Shown here: positions 39,629-50,781 of the stretch, in pieces | How positions within the stretch are numbered: the stretch's first letter is position 1 | Layout: every line of letters begins with the position of its first letter | From: Kitasatospora sp. NBC_00458 | GTDB taxonomy: Bacteria; Actinomycetota; Actinomycetes; Streptomycetales; Streptomycetaceae | DNA: 64,000 nucleotides | Assembly (NCBI RefSeq): GCF_036013975.1 | Contig: NZ_CP107904.1 | Location: 1,798,001-1,862,000, forward strand | Direction of reading: 5' to 3' | The notes under the pieces: generated by a model | What the model saw: only the letters and a program-made list of their open reading frames with translations | Told to the model about the DNA's origin: nothing | The model's database searches: none | Position numbers and translations under genes: made by a program

Positions 39629-41017
39629 ATGACCAAGCAGATCACGGACATCATCAAGGGCTTCTGGCGAGAGGCTGCGGTTGCCGGCGATCGGGAAGCC
39701 CAGGGAGGCACCGATTGGCAGCCCCGGCGAGGATTCGCCACCAGCCCGCACAGGAATCTTGAGAACGCGCTGGTTGACGAACTTGTCCAACGGGGCATCG
39801 ACCCCACCTGGATCCGTACCGGCCGCGCCGCAAACCTGCCCGGATTCCACGCCGTCGGGCGCCCCTGGGACATCACCGTTGTCCGAGACGGCATCCCCCT
39901 GGCGGCCATCATCGTCAAGGCACAGTCCAGTAGCGGGTTCTCCAAGAACGTGACGAACCGAGTCCAGGAGCTCATGGCCTCGGGATTCGACGTCCGGCGC
40001 GGCTACGGATCACCCGACCTGGATCCCTACCAGCCCTTCCTCGGGCTGATCTTCATCCTCGAAGACGGCAAGCAGGCAACCACGCCTACCGCCGGAAACC
40101 GACGAACCCCCTCGGAGGCTCGACGCCTGCTCTCCGTGAAGGACAGGTTCGCAGATGCCTTCCAACGCTTCCTGGTCGACGAGCTCTACGACGGGATCTG
40201 TTACGCCACCCCCAACACGGCCGGGGATGCGGAGCAGGTCGAGCCGCATGCGCAGATGAGCATGGAAGGGCTTCTCACAGCCTTGACCGATCATGTGTCG
40301 CAAGTCGGCGAGCTCAAGGATGGAAGCGGTCTGACATCTGTGCGGTTCGGTGAACTGCTGGTGCAGAACAGCGACATCGACGCACTGATGACCGGCTTCA
40401 CCTCGACACGCAAGGGCCTCGTCGCCGCCGAAGCCGCAGTCATCCGCCGGCGCCGCGAGTTGATCGCGAACCTACGTGCGCTGGCCTTGTCCGATGGCGT
40501 CAACGAAACAGCCATGCAGACGGCCCTGGGAGGAAACTACTGGCTCTTCGGAGGTCAGTACGTGGGCGTAGCAGAGCGCCGGGACCTGATGCCCCTTCAG
40601 CAACACGACATCCCACTCATCTCGGCCGATCAGAGCCTCAACATCATCGAGCTCAAAGGTCCGGAGGCCCCACTGGTCCGGCGGCACCGGAGGAACCACC
40701 CGATCGTCACCAGCGACGTCCACGAAGCGGTCGGCCAGTGCATGAACTACCTGAGGACGATGGACGAGCTGGGCGCGGCCCTTCGAACCGTCCAGCGCAG
40801 CGATCTCGGCATCGACCACGACTACCGCCGCGCCCGTGCAACCGTCGTGATCGGCCACCCCGACAGAAGCGGATCGGCGACCCGAGAGGAAGTCGACCAG
40901 ACCATCCGCACCTACAACGCGCACCTGAGCCGAATTCAGGTCCTCACCTATGCCGACCTCCTGGACGGCGCGGAGCGTGCCCTGAACTTCGAGGAACTCG
41001 CCGGCCGGTCCGAATGA
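39629..41017 (+). CDS. PaeR7I-like / Shedu fusion nuclease, putative anti-phage protein
   Basis: A protein of 462 residues from ATG 39629, behind GAAGGGGG. Residues about 1-147 resemble XhoI/PaeR7I endonucleases: QGG at 25-27, RNLENALVDELVQRGI, NLPGFHAVGRPWDI and VTNRVQEL. The catalytic pattern is D81...I95-V-K97, so the second acid (E in EFK) is replaced by Ile. The C-terminal part from about 290 is a Shedu-type PD-(D/E)xK domain: NYWLFGGQYVG, then D327, IELK with E341/K343, and Q370 in HEAVGQCMNYL. Shedu proteins are single-gene phage defence nucleases whose variable N-terminal domains act as sensors. GC and codon bias are lower than in neighbours, suggesting transfer. Confidence 0.8.
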   Translation: MTKQITDIIKGFWREAAVAGDREAQGGTDWQPRRGFATSPHRNLENALVDELVQRGIDPTWIRTGRAANLPGFHAVGRPWDITVVRDGIPLAAIIVKAQSSSGFSKNVTNRVQELMASGFDVRRGYGSPDLDPYQPFLGLIFILEDGKQATTPTAGNRRTPSEARRLLSVKDRFADAFQRFLVDELYDGICYATPNTAGDAEQVEPHAQMSMEGLLTALTDHVSQVGELKDGSGLTSVRFGELLVQNSDIDALMTGFTSTRKGLVAAEAAVIRRRRELIANLRALALSDGVNETAMQTALGGNYWLFGGQYVGVAERRDLMPLQQHDIPLISADQSLNIIELKGPEAPLVRRHRRNHPIVTSDVHEAVGQCMNYLRTMDELGAALRTVQRSDLGIDHDYRRARATVVIGHPDRSGSATREEVDQTIRTYNAHLSRIQVLTYADLLDGAERALNFEELAGRSE

Positions 41018-41115
41018 TCGGATCTGGTGGCGTGCGACGGCCGGGGGCGCCACCGAGGTGTGGCGGCCGCCGCCTGCGGACGCCGCACCTCCACTTGGGC
41101 GGCATTCCGGAAAAT

Positions 41116-41134
41116 TTAGGTAAGCCTTGCCTAT
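41116..41134. promoter_or_regulatory. iron box (DmdR/IdeR type)
   Basis: TTAGGTAAGCCTTGCCTAT closely matches the 19-bp actinobacterial iron box (TTAGGTTAG-C-CTAACCTAA). It overlaps the likely -35 region. A TAGGAT -10 box (41141-41146) ends 7 nt before ATG 41154. Confidence 0.8.
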
Positions 41135-41153
41135 GTTCCCTAGGATGCGAGGC

Positions 41154-42338
41154 ATGCAGAAGATCATCCGCACGTTAGCGGTCACCACCGCTGCCCTGCT
41201 CCTGGCCGCACCCGGCGCCGCCGCGACCCCGGCGGCCGCCGCGACCGGCTCCACCACCGGCCCCGCCACGGGTGCCGCCCGGCTCGAACTCCCGCGCCCC
41301 ACCGGAGACCTGGCGGTCGGACGGGACACCCTCCACCTGGTCGACCGGAGCCGCAAGGACCCCTGGACGCCCACCGAGGACCGGGAGCTGATGCTCTCCC
41401 TCTACTACCCGGCGGTCGCCCGCACCGGCTCCCCCGCCCCCTACATGGCCGTCCCCGAGGCCAAGGCGCTGCTCACCGACCGGGGGCGGCTCGGCGAGTA
41501 CACCACCCCCGAGCAGGTGGCCGCGACGCGCACCCACGCCCGTACCGACGCGGTGCCGCGGATCACCTCCCACCGCTACCCGCTGGTCGTGCTCTCCCCC
41601 AGCTTCACCATGCCGCGCGCCTCGCTGACCGCCCTGGCCGAGGACCTCGCCAGCCGCGGCTACGTGGTGGCCGCGGTGGACCACGCGTACGAGTCGGACG
41701 GCACCGTCTTCCCGGGCGGACGGCTGCTGACCTGCAAGGCGTGCGAGCAGGTCTTCCCCGACGGGTCGCTCCACCGGGTGTCGGACGGCCGGGCCCGCGA
41801 CGTCTCCTTCGTCCTGGACCGGCTCACCGGCCCGCACTCCGCCTGGCGGTACTCCTGGCTGATCGACGCCCGGCACATCGGCATGGCCGGCCACTCCATC
41901 GGCGGCGCGGCCGCCTCGGCCACCATGGCCGTGGACCCGCGCGTGGACGCCGGCGTCAACATGGACGGCACGTTCTTCACGCCGGTGCCCGAGACGGGCC
42001 TGGGCGGGCGGCCCTTCCTGATGGTCGCGGGCGACCCCGCCCTGCTGCCGCCGGACTTCCCCGACACCTCGTGGGAGGACACCTGGCCGCGGCTGGACGG
42101 CTGGAAGCGCTGGCTGACCGTCACCGGGGCGGGCCACCCCGGGTTCACCGACTGGCCCGTGCTCGGTGACGCGGCCGGCTACCCCCACCCGGAGACGCCG
42201 CTGTCGGGCACCCGCTCGCACCAGATCGTCCGGTCGTACGTCGGCGCGTTCTTCGACCTGCACCTGCGCGGCATCCCCTCGCCCCGCCTGGACGGCCCCA
42301 CGGCCGCCGACCCCGAGGTCGTGTTCCACCGCACGTGA
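41154..42338 (+). CDS. secreted PAF-acetylhydrolase-like alpha/beta-hydrolase
   Basis: A protein of 394 residues. The signal peptide MQKIIRTLAVTTAALLLAAPGAAA ends in ATPAAAA. The mature part has RYPLVVLSPSFTMPR, the nucleophile elbow GMAGHSIGGAAAS, Asp in NMDGTFF and the catalytic His in TGAGHPGFTDW. This is the isoform II PAF-acetylhydrolase / PET-hydrolase-related group. An iron box in front predicts induction under iron starvation, so it may hydrolyse a siderophore or membrane lipid rather than act in general nutrition. ATG 41154 fits a leaderless mRNA; ATG 41145 is possible. Confidence 0.9.
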   Translation: MQKIIRTLAVTTAALLLAAPGAAATPAAAATGSTTGPATGAARLELPRPTGDLAVGRDTLHLVDRSRKDPWTPTEDRELMLSLYYPAVARTGSPAPYMAVPEAKALLTDRGRLGEYTTPEQVAATRTHARTDAVPRITSHRYPLVVLSPSFTMPRASLTALAEDLASRGYVVAAVDHAYESDGTVFPGGRLLTCKACEQVFPDGSLHRVSDGRARDVSFVLDRLTGPHSAWRYSWLIDARHIGMAGHSIGGAAASATMAVDPRVDAGVNMDGTFFTPVPETGLGGRPFLMVAGDPALLPPDFPDTSWEDTWPRLDGWKRWLTVTGAGHPGFTDWPVLGDAAGYPHPETPLSGTRSHQIVRSYVGAFFDLHLRGIPSPRLDGPTAADPEVVFHRT

Positions 42339-42434
42339 GGCACGCGGCCGGTGGGCGGCGCACCCGCCGTGCGCCGCGTGCGCCGTCCACCGGCTCCACC
42401 GGTGTCGGGGTCCCCCCGAGGGCGGCTCGGCAGG

Positions 42435-43319
42435 TCAGGCGTCCACGGGCTGCCAGGCCGGGCCGCCCCCGTCCTGCCGGACGCGGCCGAAGACCACGTC
42501 GGCGAAGTGCACGCCGAAGCCGATCGTGCCGGGCTCCGCGAGCTCGGCGACGAGGCGGCGGCGGTGCTCGGCGGTCCGGGCGAGGTCGTGGTCGAAGGCC
42601 GAGGACCACTCGGGGTGGTCGATCTGGATCGGCGAGTGCACGGCGTCGCCGAAGGCGATGAGCCGCCGTCCGCCCCCGCTGATGACGTACTCGGCGTGCC
42701 CGACGGTGTGGCCGGGGGTGATCCGCACGCGGACGCCGGGGAAGACCTCCTGGCCGTCCGTGACCGTCCGCACCCGCTTGGCGAGTGCGTCGGCCTGTTC
42801 GGTCATGCCCTGCTCGTCCAGGAGGTCGCGCCGGTCCCACTCCGGCTCGGAGACCAGGTACTCGGCGTGGTCGAACACCGGCCGGTCGCCACCGGGCGCG
42901 GGGAGGGCGGCCCAGCCGAGGTGGTCGGAGTGGAGGTGGGTGAAGGCCACCGCTTCGACGTCCTCGGGGCGGCGGCCGAGTTCGGCCAGGCTGTCCGGGA
43001 GCGCGCCGCCGCGGATCGTGCCGAGGGGCCCTTCCGGGGCCCGCAGCTCCTGCGGGCCGAAGCCCGCGTCGATCAGCAGCGCACGGTCACCGTGCTCGAC
43101 CAGCAGACCGCCGACGCTGCCCACGAGGTGGCCGGTGGCGTCCAGGTACTCCGGGTGCGCGGCCCACACCTCGTCGGTGGTGTCCCGGAGCAGCGGCAGC
43201 GGCCGGAGCCGCACGTCGCCGTCCGGCACGTAGGAGACCCTGATGTCGCCCAGCCGGATCGAGCGGATCCGCCCCGGGCGGCGCAGTCGCGAGTCCTGAT
43301 CCGCCGTCAGATCTGCCAT
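42435..43319 (-). CDS. MBL-fold metallo-hydrolase
   Basis: A protein of 294 residues from ATG 43319, with GGGAGA upstream. The metal motif is FTHLHSDHLGW, the second His is in TPGHTVGHAEY, and Asp in FGDAVHSPIQ completes the site. The N-terminal part contains ALLIDAGFGPQ. This belongs to the quorum-quenching lactonase / AHL-lactonase-like MBL group. It is divergent from a MarR regulator with a perfect 19-bp palindrome between them and is probably induced by an aromatic or lactone compound. The substrate is unknown. Confidence 0.93.
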   Translation of the reverse strand: MADLTADQDSRLRRPGRIRSIRLGDIRVSYVPDGDVRLRPLPLLRDTTDEVWAAHPEYLDATGHLVGSVGGLLVEHGDRALLIDAGFGPQELRAPEGPLGTIRGGALPDSLAELGRRPEDVEAVAFTHLHSDHLGWAALPAPGGDRPVFDHAEYLVSEPEWDRRDLLDEQGMTEQADALAKRVRTVTDGQEVFPGVRVRITPGHTVGHAEYVISGGGRRLIAFGDAVHSPIQIDHPEWSSAFDHDLARTAEHRRRLVAELAEPGTIGFGVHFADVVFGRVRQDGGGPAWQPVDA

Positions 43320-43403
43320 GGGTGCTCTCCCGTGGTTCGCCGTCGGGCCGTCGCCGGCCCGTCGCCGCGTCTTCCGCGGCGACGACGCCAACCATAAGCA
43401 TCA

Positions 43404-43422
43404 AGCTTGAATCATTCAAGCT
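43404..43422. promoter_or_regulatory. perfect 19-bp MarR operator
   Basis: AGCTTGAATCATTCAAGCT has exact 8-bp arms around TCA, and TCAAGCTTGA (43401-43410) overlaps it. It lies between the MBL hydrolase and MarR genes in an unusually AT-rich promoter. Confidence 0.85.
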
Positions 43423-43461
43423 GTAATTATTCTGTCTTGATGAACTTGGTAGACTGCCGCC

Positions 43462-43890
43462 ATGACGACGTCCCCCGAGCCGCAGGCCATCGCCGAGCGA
43501 CAGCTGTGCGGTCTGGTGAACGGACTCGCCCAGCGGATCGCCGAGCACGTGCGGGAACGCGCCGCCACCCTGGGCCTCACCGCCTCCCAGGCGACCGCGC
43601 TACGCGAGATGAGCGGGCCGATGACCATGCGGGAGCTCGCCGAGCGCATGAGCTGCGAGCCCTCCAACACCACGTTCGTGGTCGACAAGCTGGAGAAGCA
43701 GGGCCTGGTCGAACGCCACCCGCACCCCACCGACCGCCGCGCCAAGCACCTCGTCCTGACCGCCGAGGGCACCGCGCTGCGCGAACGACTGCTTGAACTC
43801 CTCCACACGGACTCCCCGCTGTCCGGCCTCACCCCGGAGGAGCAGCGCGTGCTTCACGGCCTGCTGGAGCGGGCCGTCAACCCCGCCTGA
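43462..43890 (+). CDS. MarR family regulator
   Basis: A protein of 142 residues. The winged helix is LGLTASQATALREMSGPMTMRELAERMSCEPSNTTFVVDKLEKQGLVERHPHPTDRRAKHLVLTAEG, a canonical MarR layout with the DRR wing. Residues C16 and C76 could sense oxidation, though this is only a possibility. The divergent MBL gene and the palindrome between them are the likely targets. Confidence 0.96.
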   Translation: MTTSPEPQAIAERQLCGLVNGLAQRIAEHVRERAATLGLTASQATALREMSGPMTMRELAERMSCEPSNTTFVVDKLEKQGLVERHPHPTDRRAKHLVLTAEGTALRERLLELLHTDSPLSGLTPEEQRVLHGLLERAVNPA

Positions 43891-44025
43891 ACCCGCAGCG
43901 GCGCCTGCCTGCAGCCACTCGGACGCAGCGGCACGGGGGCACGCGGGCACGCCCGAACGGACCCGGGACGCGGCCGTTCGACCCCACCGATCGACCCGGG
44001 CCGCCCCGGGCCGCCCCGGAACGCC

Positions 44026-44790
44026 CTAACCGGCGCTGCCGACCAGCCGGGCGATCTCGGCGGCGACGGCCTCCGGCTCGGCCGCGACGGTGACGTGGGC
44101 GACCTCGTCGAGGCCGGTGTGGGTGCCGACGCGGACCGCCCGCTCCGCGTTCCGCAGGAGGTCGAAGTCGTTGATGTCGTTCCCGAACGCCACGTACCCG
44201 CCGATCCCCATCGACGTCAGGGCCTCCCACTTGGTGGTGGAGCCCGGGGCGAAGTCGATGATCGCCTCGTCCAGGTGGTGGTTGACCGTCAGCCCCAGGC
44301 CGCGGCCGGCCGCGGCGAGCGCCGTCATGTCCGACGCTCCGACGACGAGGAACTTGACGACCTCGGGGAGTTCGGCGAGGTCCACCCGGCGCGCGAGGGC
44401 GCCCTGGTCGACCCGGCCCAGGATCGGGTGGTCCGCGGGACCGGTGTAGGCGTAGTCCCAGGGCCCGTCCGCGAGGTAGACCGCCGCGTGGCGACGGACC
44501 TCCTCCAGCAGCGCGCCGAACTCGACGGGACCGAACGCGGCCCGGGAGCGCACCCGGCCGTCGACGGAGACGAGGCTCCCGTTGCCGCCGATCAGCACGG
44601 CGGACGGGAAGGCGCCGCCGAGCACAGGCAGGAGGTCGCGGACGGGCCGGGCCGACGCGAAGACCAGGCGGAAGCCGGCGCGCTCGCACGCGGCGATGGC
44701 AGCGAGGATCCGGTCGTCGATCGTCCGCCCGTCGAAGCAGAGGGTGCCGTCGATGTCGAAGACCGCCGTGCGGGCGCCAAGGCTGAGCAT
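44026..44790 (-). CDS. HAD-superfamily (Cof-type) hydrolase
   Basis: A protein of 254 residues from ATG 44790 (MLSLGARTAVFDIDGTLCFDGRTIDDRI). Motif I is DIDGT, motif II is VFASARPVRDLLPVL, the Lys is in TTKWEAL, and motif IV is AFGNDINDFDLLRNA. A large C2-type cap lies between motifs II and III. Cof-type HADs dephosphorylate sugar phosphates and cofactors such as FMN or PLP. It is monocistronic, and the substrate is not predictable. Confidence 0.94.
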   Translation of the reverse strand: MLSLGARTAVFDIDGTLCFDGRTIDDRILAAIAACERAGFRLVFASARPVRDLLPVLGGAFPSAVLIGGNGSLVSVDGRVRSRAAFGPVEFGALLEEVRRHAAVYLADGPWDYAYTGPADHPILGRVDQGALARRVDLAELPEVVKFLVVGASDMTALAAAGRGLGLTVNHHLDEAIIDFAPGSTTKWEALTSMGIGGYVAFGNDINDFDLLRNAERAVRVGTHTGLDEVAHVTVAAEPEAVAAEIARLVGSAG

Positions 44791-44875
44791 GATCGGATCA
44801 TATCCGCCGACCGGTCCTGACCTGCGGCCGAGGCAGGGCGAGGAGCGGCCGGGGTGGGAGCGGGGCGGGGCCGGG

Positions 44876-45118
44876 TCAGCTCCCGCTGCCACCGCCGTCG
44901 CCGCCACCGCCGCCGTCACCGCCGAGGAAGGCGGACCCGTCCTGGGACCGCCCCCGGTTCCGCCGGGACCGGCGCACCAGCCCGCCCGCGCCGAGAGTCG
45001 CGGCGGCCACCGCGCGCACCCAGCGGGGACCGCCGCGCTCCGCCCACACCACGCAGACGCACCCGCCGACGACCACCACCAGCACGCCCACCAGCACCAG
45101 ACCGATCACGTTCCCCAC
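44876..45118 (-). CDS. small membrane protein with Gly-rich tail
   Basis: A protein of 80 residues from GTG 45118, with GAGGA 5 nt upstream. One membrane helix (VIGLVLVGVLVVVVGGCVCVVW), a basic segment (RRSRRNRGR), then a Gly/Ser tail. Family unknown. The helix and ribosome site support it, but the evidence is limited. Confidence 0.5.
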   Translation of the reverse strand: MGNVIGLVLVGVLVVVVGGCVCVVWAERGGPRWVRAVAAATLGAGGLVRRSRRNRGRSQDGSAFLGGDGGGGGDGGGSGS

Positions 45119-45284
45119 CTTCGTCCTCGTCCACGTGTCGTGCCGGTGATCCTCCCAGACCCGACCCGCTGCACCGTACCCGAACCGCCCGGCACCGCTC
45201 CCGGGCGATCCGGCGGCCCCGGCACCCGTCCCCCGCTCCGCCCGGGCGAGCCGCCTCGACGAACCCTCCCGCGCACGCTCTCGG

Positions 45285-45857
45285 TCAGGAGCGCCGGGTG
45301 GCGACGACCGCCGAACTGGCGGGTGTCGTGAGTACTTCGGTGCCGTGGAGGGCGGGATGGGTGAGGTAGAGGAGCCGGAGCTCGTCCACCTCGCCGCCGT
45401 AGCGGGGCGGCCAGTGGGACGAGGGCGTGAAGTCGTCCAGGATGAGGAGGCCGCCGGGGGCGAGCAGCTCGACGACCCGCTGGGGATCGTCGCGCTTGCC
45501 CCCGCCGTCGCAGAAGAAGACGTCGAACGGGGCGTGCCGTTCGAGCAGCCGCCAGTCCCCGGTGAGGACGCTGACGCGCTCGTCGTCGGCGAACGCCACG
45601 GCCGCCCGGCGGGCCAGATCCTCGTCACGCTCCACCGTGACCAGGCGCGCACCGGCGCCGAGGCCGCTGTGCAGCCACGCGGTTCCGACCCCCGCTCCGG
45701 TGCCGCTCTCGGCGATGACGCCGCCGGGCTTGGCGGCCGCGGCCAGACTCAGCAGCCGACCCACTTGGGGGAGGCAGCTCTTCGTGAACCCGGCTTCCGC
45801 GGCGGCCTTCTCCGCGGCTGCCACACGTGGCGGAACCGCACGTTCTGCCTGCTCCAT
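45285..45857 (-). CDS. O-methyltransferase-like SAM enzyme
   Basis: A protein of 190 residues from ATG 45857 (MEQAERAVPPRVAAAEKAA). Motif I is GVIAESGTGAGVGTAWLHSGL, motif II is RLVTVERDEDLARRA, motif III is FDVFFCDGGGKRD, and LLAPGGLLILDDFTPS completes the Rossmann fold. This is the small class I O-methyltransferase-like group. The metal-binding residues of catechol methyltransferases are only partly evident, so the substrate is open. Confidence 0.88.
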   Translation of the reverse strand: MEQAERAVPPRVAAAEKAAAEAGFTKSCLPQVGRLLSLAAAAKPGGVIAESGTGAGVGTAWLHSGLGAGARLVTVERDEDLARRAAVAFADDERVSVLTGDWRLLERHAPFDVFFCDGGGKRDDPQRVVELLAPGGLLILDDFTPSSHWPPRYGGEVDELRLLYLTHPALHGTEVLTTPASSAVVATRRS

Positions 45858-46024
45858 GACCCTCCCCCTGCGAACGGTGAGGCCGACGCTACCCGCCGGC
45901 GGACGCATGCGCCCGGTCTTCCGCCCGTCCGGTCCCGGCGGCGGCCGCGGGGCGCAGCACCGGTGTCGGCGTACGGCCCGAACCACTCACCTGCGCACGG
46001 CCCCGCTCCTCCGGAGGCAGACCC

Positions 46025-46468
46025 TCACCGCGCCCCTGCCGTGCCGGGGGCGGACCCCGGGCCGGACCCCGGGCCGGGCAGGACCGTGAGTCCACCGCCG
46101 GGCACCGACGTGAAGCACCACCGCTCCGGCCCGGTGATCCTCCACGCCGACGACTCCCCCGGGCACGTCAGATGCAGACCGGTGTCGAACACCACCCGCA
46201 GGGCACCGGACTTGAACGCGACGGCGGACAGGACCGAGGCCCCGAGCAGTCGGAGCGCCAGGTCCCGTGAGGCCGGTGCGAGCGGCAGGCCGGGGTTCGC
46301 GTGCACCGGGCCGTGCGACAGGAGGGCGGGGCCTTCCACCCCGACCTCCCACCCCGGCGCGAGCGAGAGCACCAGGTGGGGAGTGGTGCCGACGCCGGTG
46401 ACCGGTCGGCCCCGGAGGCCCGGCACCCACCGGTCAGCGTGTTCGACCGAGGTCGTGTCAGTTCTCAC
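46025..46468 (-). CDS. DUF6188 family protein
   Basis: A protein of 147 residues from GTG 46468 (VRTDTTSVEHADRW). The pattern LRGRPVTGVGTTPHLVLSLAPGWEVGVEGPALL, then LRLLGASVLSAVAFKSGALRVVFDTGLHLTCPGESSAWRITGP matches DUF6188, a beta-rich family common in actinomycetes and sometimes linked to toxin-immunity loci. No partner toxin is adjacent. The C-terminal 25 residues are a Gly/Pro-rich tail. Confidence 0.85.
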   Translation of the reverse strand: MRTDTTSVEHADRWVPGLRGRPVTGVGTTPHLVLSLAPGWEVGVEGPALLSHGPVHANPGLPLAPASRDLALRLLGASVLSAVAFKSGALRVVFDTGLHLTCPGESSAWRITGPERWCFTSVPGGGLTVLPGPGSGPGSAPGTAGAR

Positions 46469-46754
46469 CCCTGCACCCTGCCCCGCTCCGCCACGGCGGT
46501 CCAGGGATTTACGTCCCCGCGCCGCGCCCGTCAGGCCGCCTCGGGATTCCGTCGGATGACCCCGGGACGGCCCAGGCCGACGGGCGGCGGACGCCGCGTC
46601 AACCCGGCGGTCCGGGGCCGGAGCCCGCCGCGGGCCCGTGCGCTTCTCACCGGATGGAATAGGGGGTTCCGCTCGCGGAGGTTCCTGCCAGACTGTGCAC
46701 CACATGTGCCCGACACCGCGGGCCCGTGCTCAGCGACCATGCCAGGAGGCCGAC

Positions 46755-47042
46755 ATGACCGCGCCCAGCACCACCGCCCCCGAGACCCGCGACCCCGGCG
46801 ACAACCGCGAGGCCGGCACACCCGGCACCGTGCGCACCTCGCTGATCAGTGGAGTCATCGGTGGCGTGATCGGCGCGGTGATGAGCGCGGCCGCCAACTA
46901 CCTGATCGTCGGCACTCCTGACGACGAGACGGCCAACGCCGTCAACCACGCCGTGTCGGGCCTGATCAGCGGCTTCATGGCCGGCTTCATCGGCCTCCTC
47001 GTCCACCAGCGCAAGACGGCCGCCGCGGCGCGGCAGCGGTAG
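46755..47042 (+). CDS. small two-helix membrane protein
   Basis: A protein of 95 residues from ATG 46755, with CAGGAGG upstream. A polar Thr/Pro/Glu-rich N-terminus is followed by SLISGVIGGVIGAVMSAAANYLIVG and AVSGLISGFMAGFIGLLVHQRK, two Gly-zipper-type helices that could oligomerise. The function is unknown. A perfect 20-bp terminator lies 62 nt after the stop. Confidence 0.75.
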   Translation: MTAPSTTAPETRDPGDNREAGTPGTVRTSLISGVIGGVIGAVMSAAANYLIVGTPDDETANAVNHAVSGLISGFMAGFIGLLVHQRKTAAAARQR

Positions 47043-47103
47043 CCGCAGCCGTGACGGCCGCGGCAACGACCGCGGCGGCGGCAGCCGTGGCAGGAGCGGA
47101 CGA

Positions 47104-47147
47104 GTGACGGCGGCCCGCCTCCCGACGGGGAGGCGGGCCGCCGTCAC
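47104..47147. terminator. perfect 20-bp bidirectional terminator
   Basis: GTGACGGCGGCCCGCCTCCC, loop GACG, then the exact complement, between the convergent small membrane protein and zinc-ribbon-like genes. Confidence 0.95.
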
Positions 47148-47159
47148 GACGCGCACAGG

Positions 47160-47429
47160 TCAATCCCAGTTGACCGCTCCGCATTTCTTGCAAATCGTCG
47201 GCTGCCCGGCGATGAGGTTGAAGATGGGATTCCAGTCGAGGCCGATGCGGTTGATGATCTCGTCGAACGTGCCGGGCTTGGAACCGAACGCCCGCGCATT
47301 GCTGACCTTCACCTGGTCGGTCACCCGCCGGCAGCCCTTGCCGTCGCAGTAGGCGGACACCGGCCTCCCCACACCGGTGTTGAGCAGGCGCTCGATGATC
47401 GACTTCGGGACGGGAACAGAGACGGTCAC
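47160..47429 (-). CDS. hypothetical protein with C-terminal zinc-ribbon-like end
   Basis: A protein of 89 residues from GTG 47429. It has two Cys pairs: YCDGKGCRRV in the middle and ICKKCGAVNWD at the end, which together could bind one Zn. The central part (GTFDEIINRIGLDWNPIFNLIAGQP) is helical. The promoter side (47430-47590) is less GC-rich than the surroundings. The family is not recognised. Confidence 0.7.
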   Translation of the reverse strand: MTVSVPVPKSIIERLLNTGVGRPVSAYCDGKGCRRVTDQVKVSNARAFGSKPGTFDEIINRIGLDWNPIFNLIAGQPTICKKCGAVNWD

Positions 47430-47634
47430 GGGAACCCCCTGGAAAAAGAGTTTCTGTCATGCGCAGCGTCGAATTCGCCGCGGGAAGTCCATCCAGGATC
47501 AGGCTAACCCCGCCGCCGAAGATTGGGAAAGCGAATTTCCGGAATTCTTTCCGACCTTTCCGGGAGCCTTGAAAAAATACCTGAGAATTCCCGCGAACCC
47601 GCAACAGGACGGGGACGGCCCGCGCCGGAAAGCA

Positions 47635-47670
47635 CACGGCCCACCCCCTTCGGCAAGGGGGTGGGCCGTG
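47635..47670. terminator. perfect 16-bp terminator of the Hsp70 operon
   Basis: CACGGCCCACCCCCTT, loop CGGC, then the exact complement, located 45 nt downstream of the operon's last stop (minus strand). Confidence 0.92.
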
Positions 47671-47714
47671 AACCGTCCGTGAACCGGTCGGACTCCGGAC
47701 GACGGACGGAGGAC

Positions 47715-48190
47715 TCAGTCCACCGGGCGGCGGGCGGCGGAGACCCGGGCCGAGAGGGCTGCGAGCAGCTCCCGGGCGGGCTCCAGGCCGGGTTCCACCG
47801 TCAGCGCCCGGCGCAGCAGGAGCACGGCCGAGGAGTCGTCGCCGACCCGGGCCAGCTCCAGGGCCTCGTTGTAGTCGATCCGCCCGGCGTAGCGGAGCCT
47901 GACCAGGGCGGCCAGGTCCTCCCGGCAGGACGGGCAGCGCAGGGTCTCCGGGTCGGCGGGGAGTGCGCACTGGGGGCACGGCACGTCGATCGGAGGCACC
48001 GTGTCCACCGGTCCCGCACCCGGCAGCGGCCCAGGCTCCGGTTCCGCCCCCGGTACCGGTCCCGACTCCGTGCCCGGTCCTGTGCCCGGCGCCGCGTCAG
48101 CCCCCGGCAGCCCGCCCGCCGCCGGACCGCCCGCCGCCGGACCGCCCGCCGCCGGATCGTGCGCCGCCCGCTCGTCCGTAGGGAGTTCGC

Positions 48191-48194
<4 letters not shown>
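47715..48194 (-). CDS. zinc-ribbon/TPR-like protein of the Hsp70 operon
   Basis: A protein of 159 residues whose ATG overlaps the Hsp70 stop (ATGA). The N-terminal 65 residues are Gly/Pro/Glu low complexity with GGPAA repeats. Then a zinc ribbon (CPQCALPADPETLRCPSC) and a helical TPR-like segment (YNEALELARVGDDSSAVLLLRRALTVEPGLEPARELLAAL). It is the last gene of the operon. The ribbon resembles those inside the Hsp70, suggesting a shared partner. Confidence 0.82.
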
Positions 48195-50755
<2,561 letters not shown>

Positions 50756-50781
50756 GTGTTCCCCTCTTGCCCCTCGTGTTC

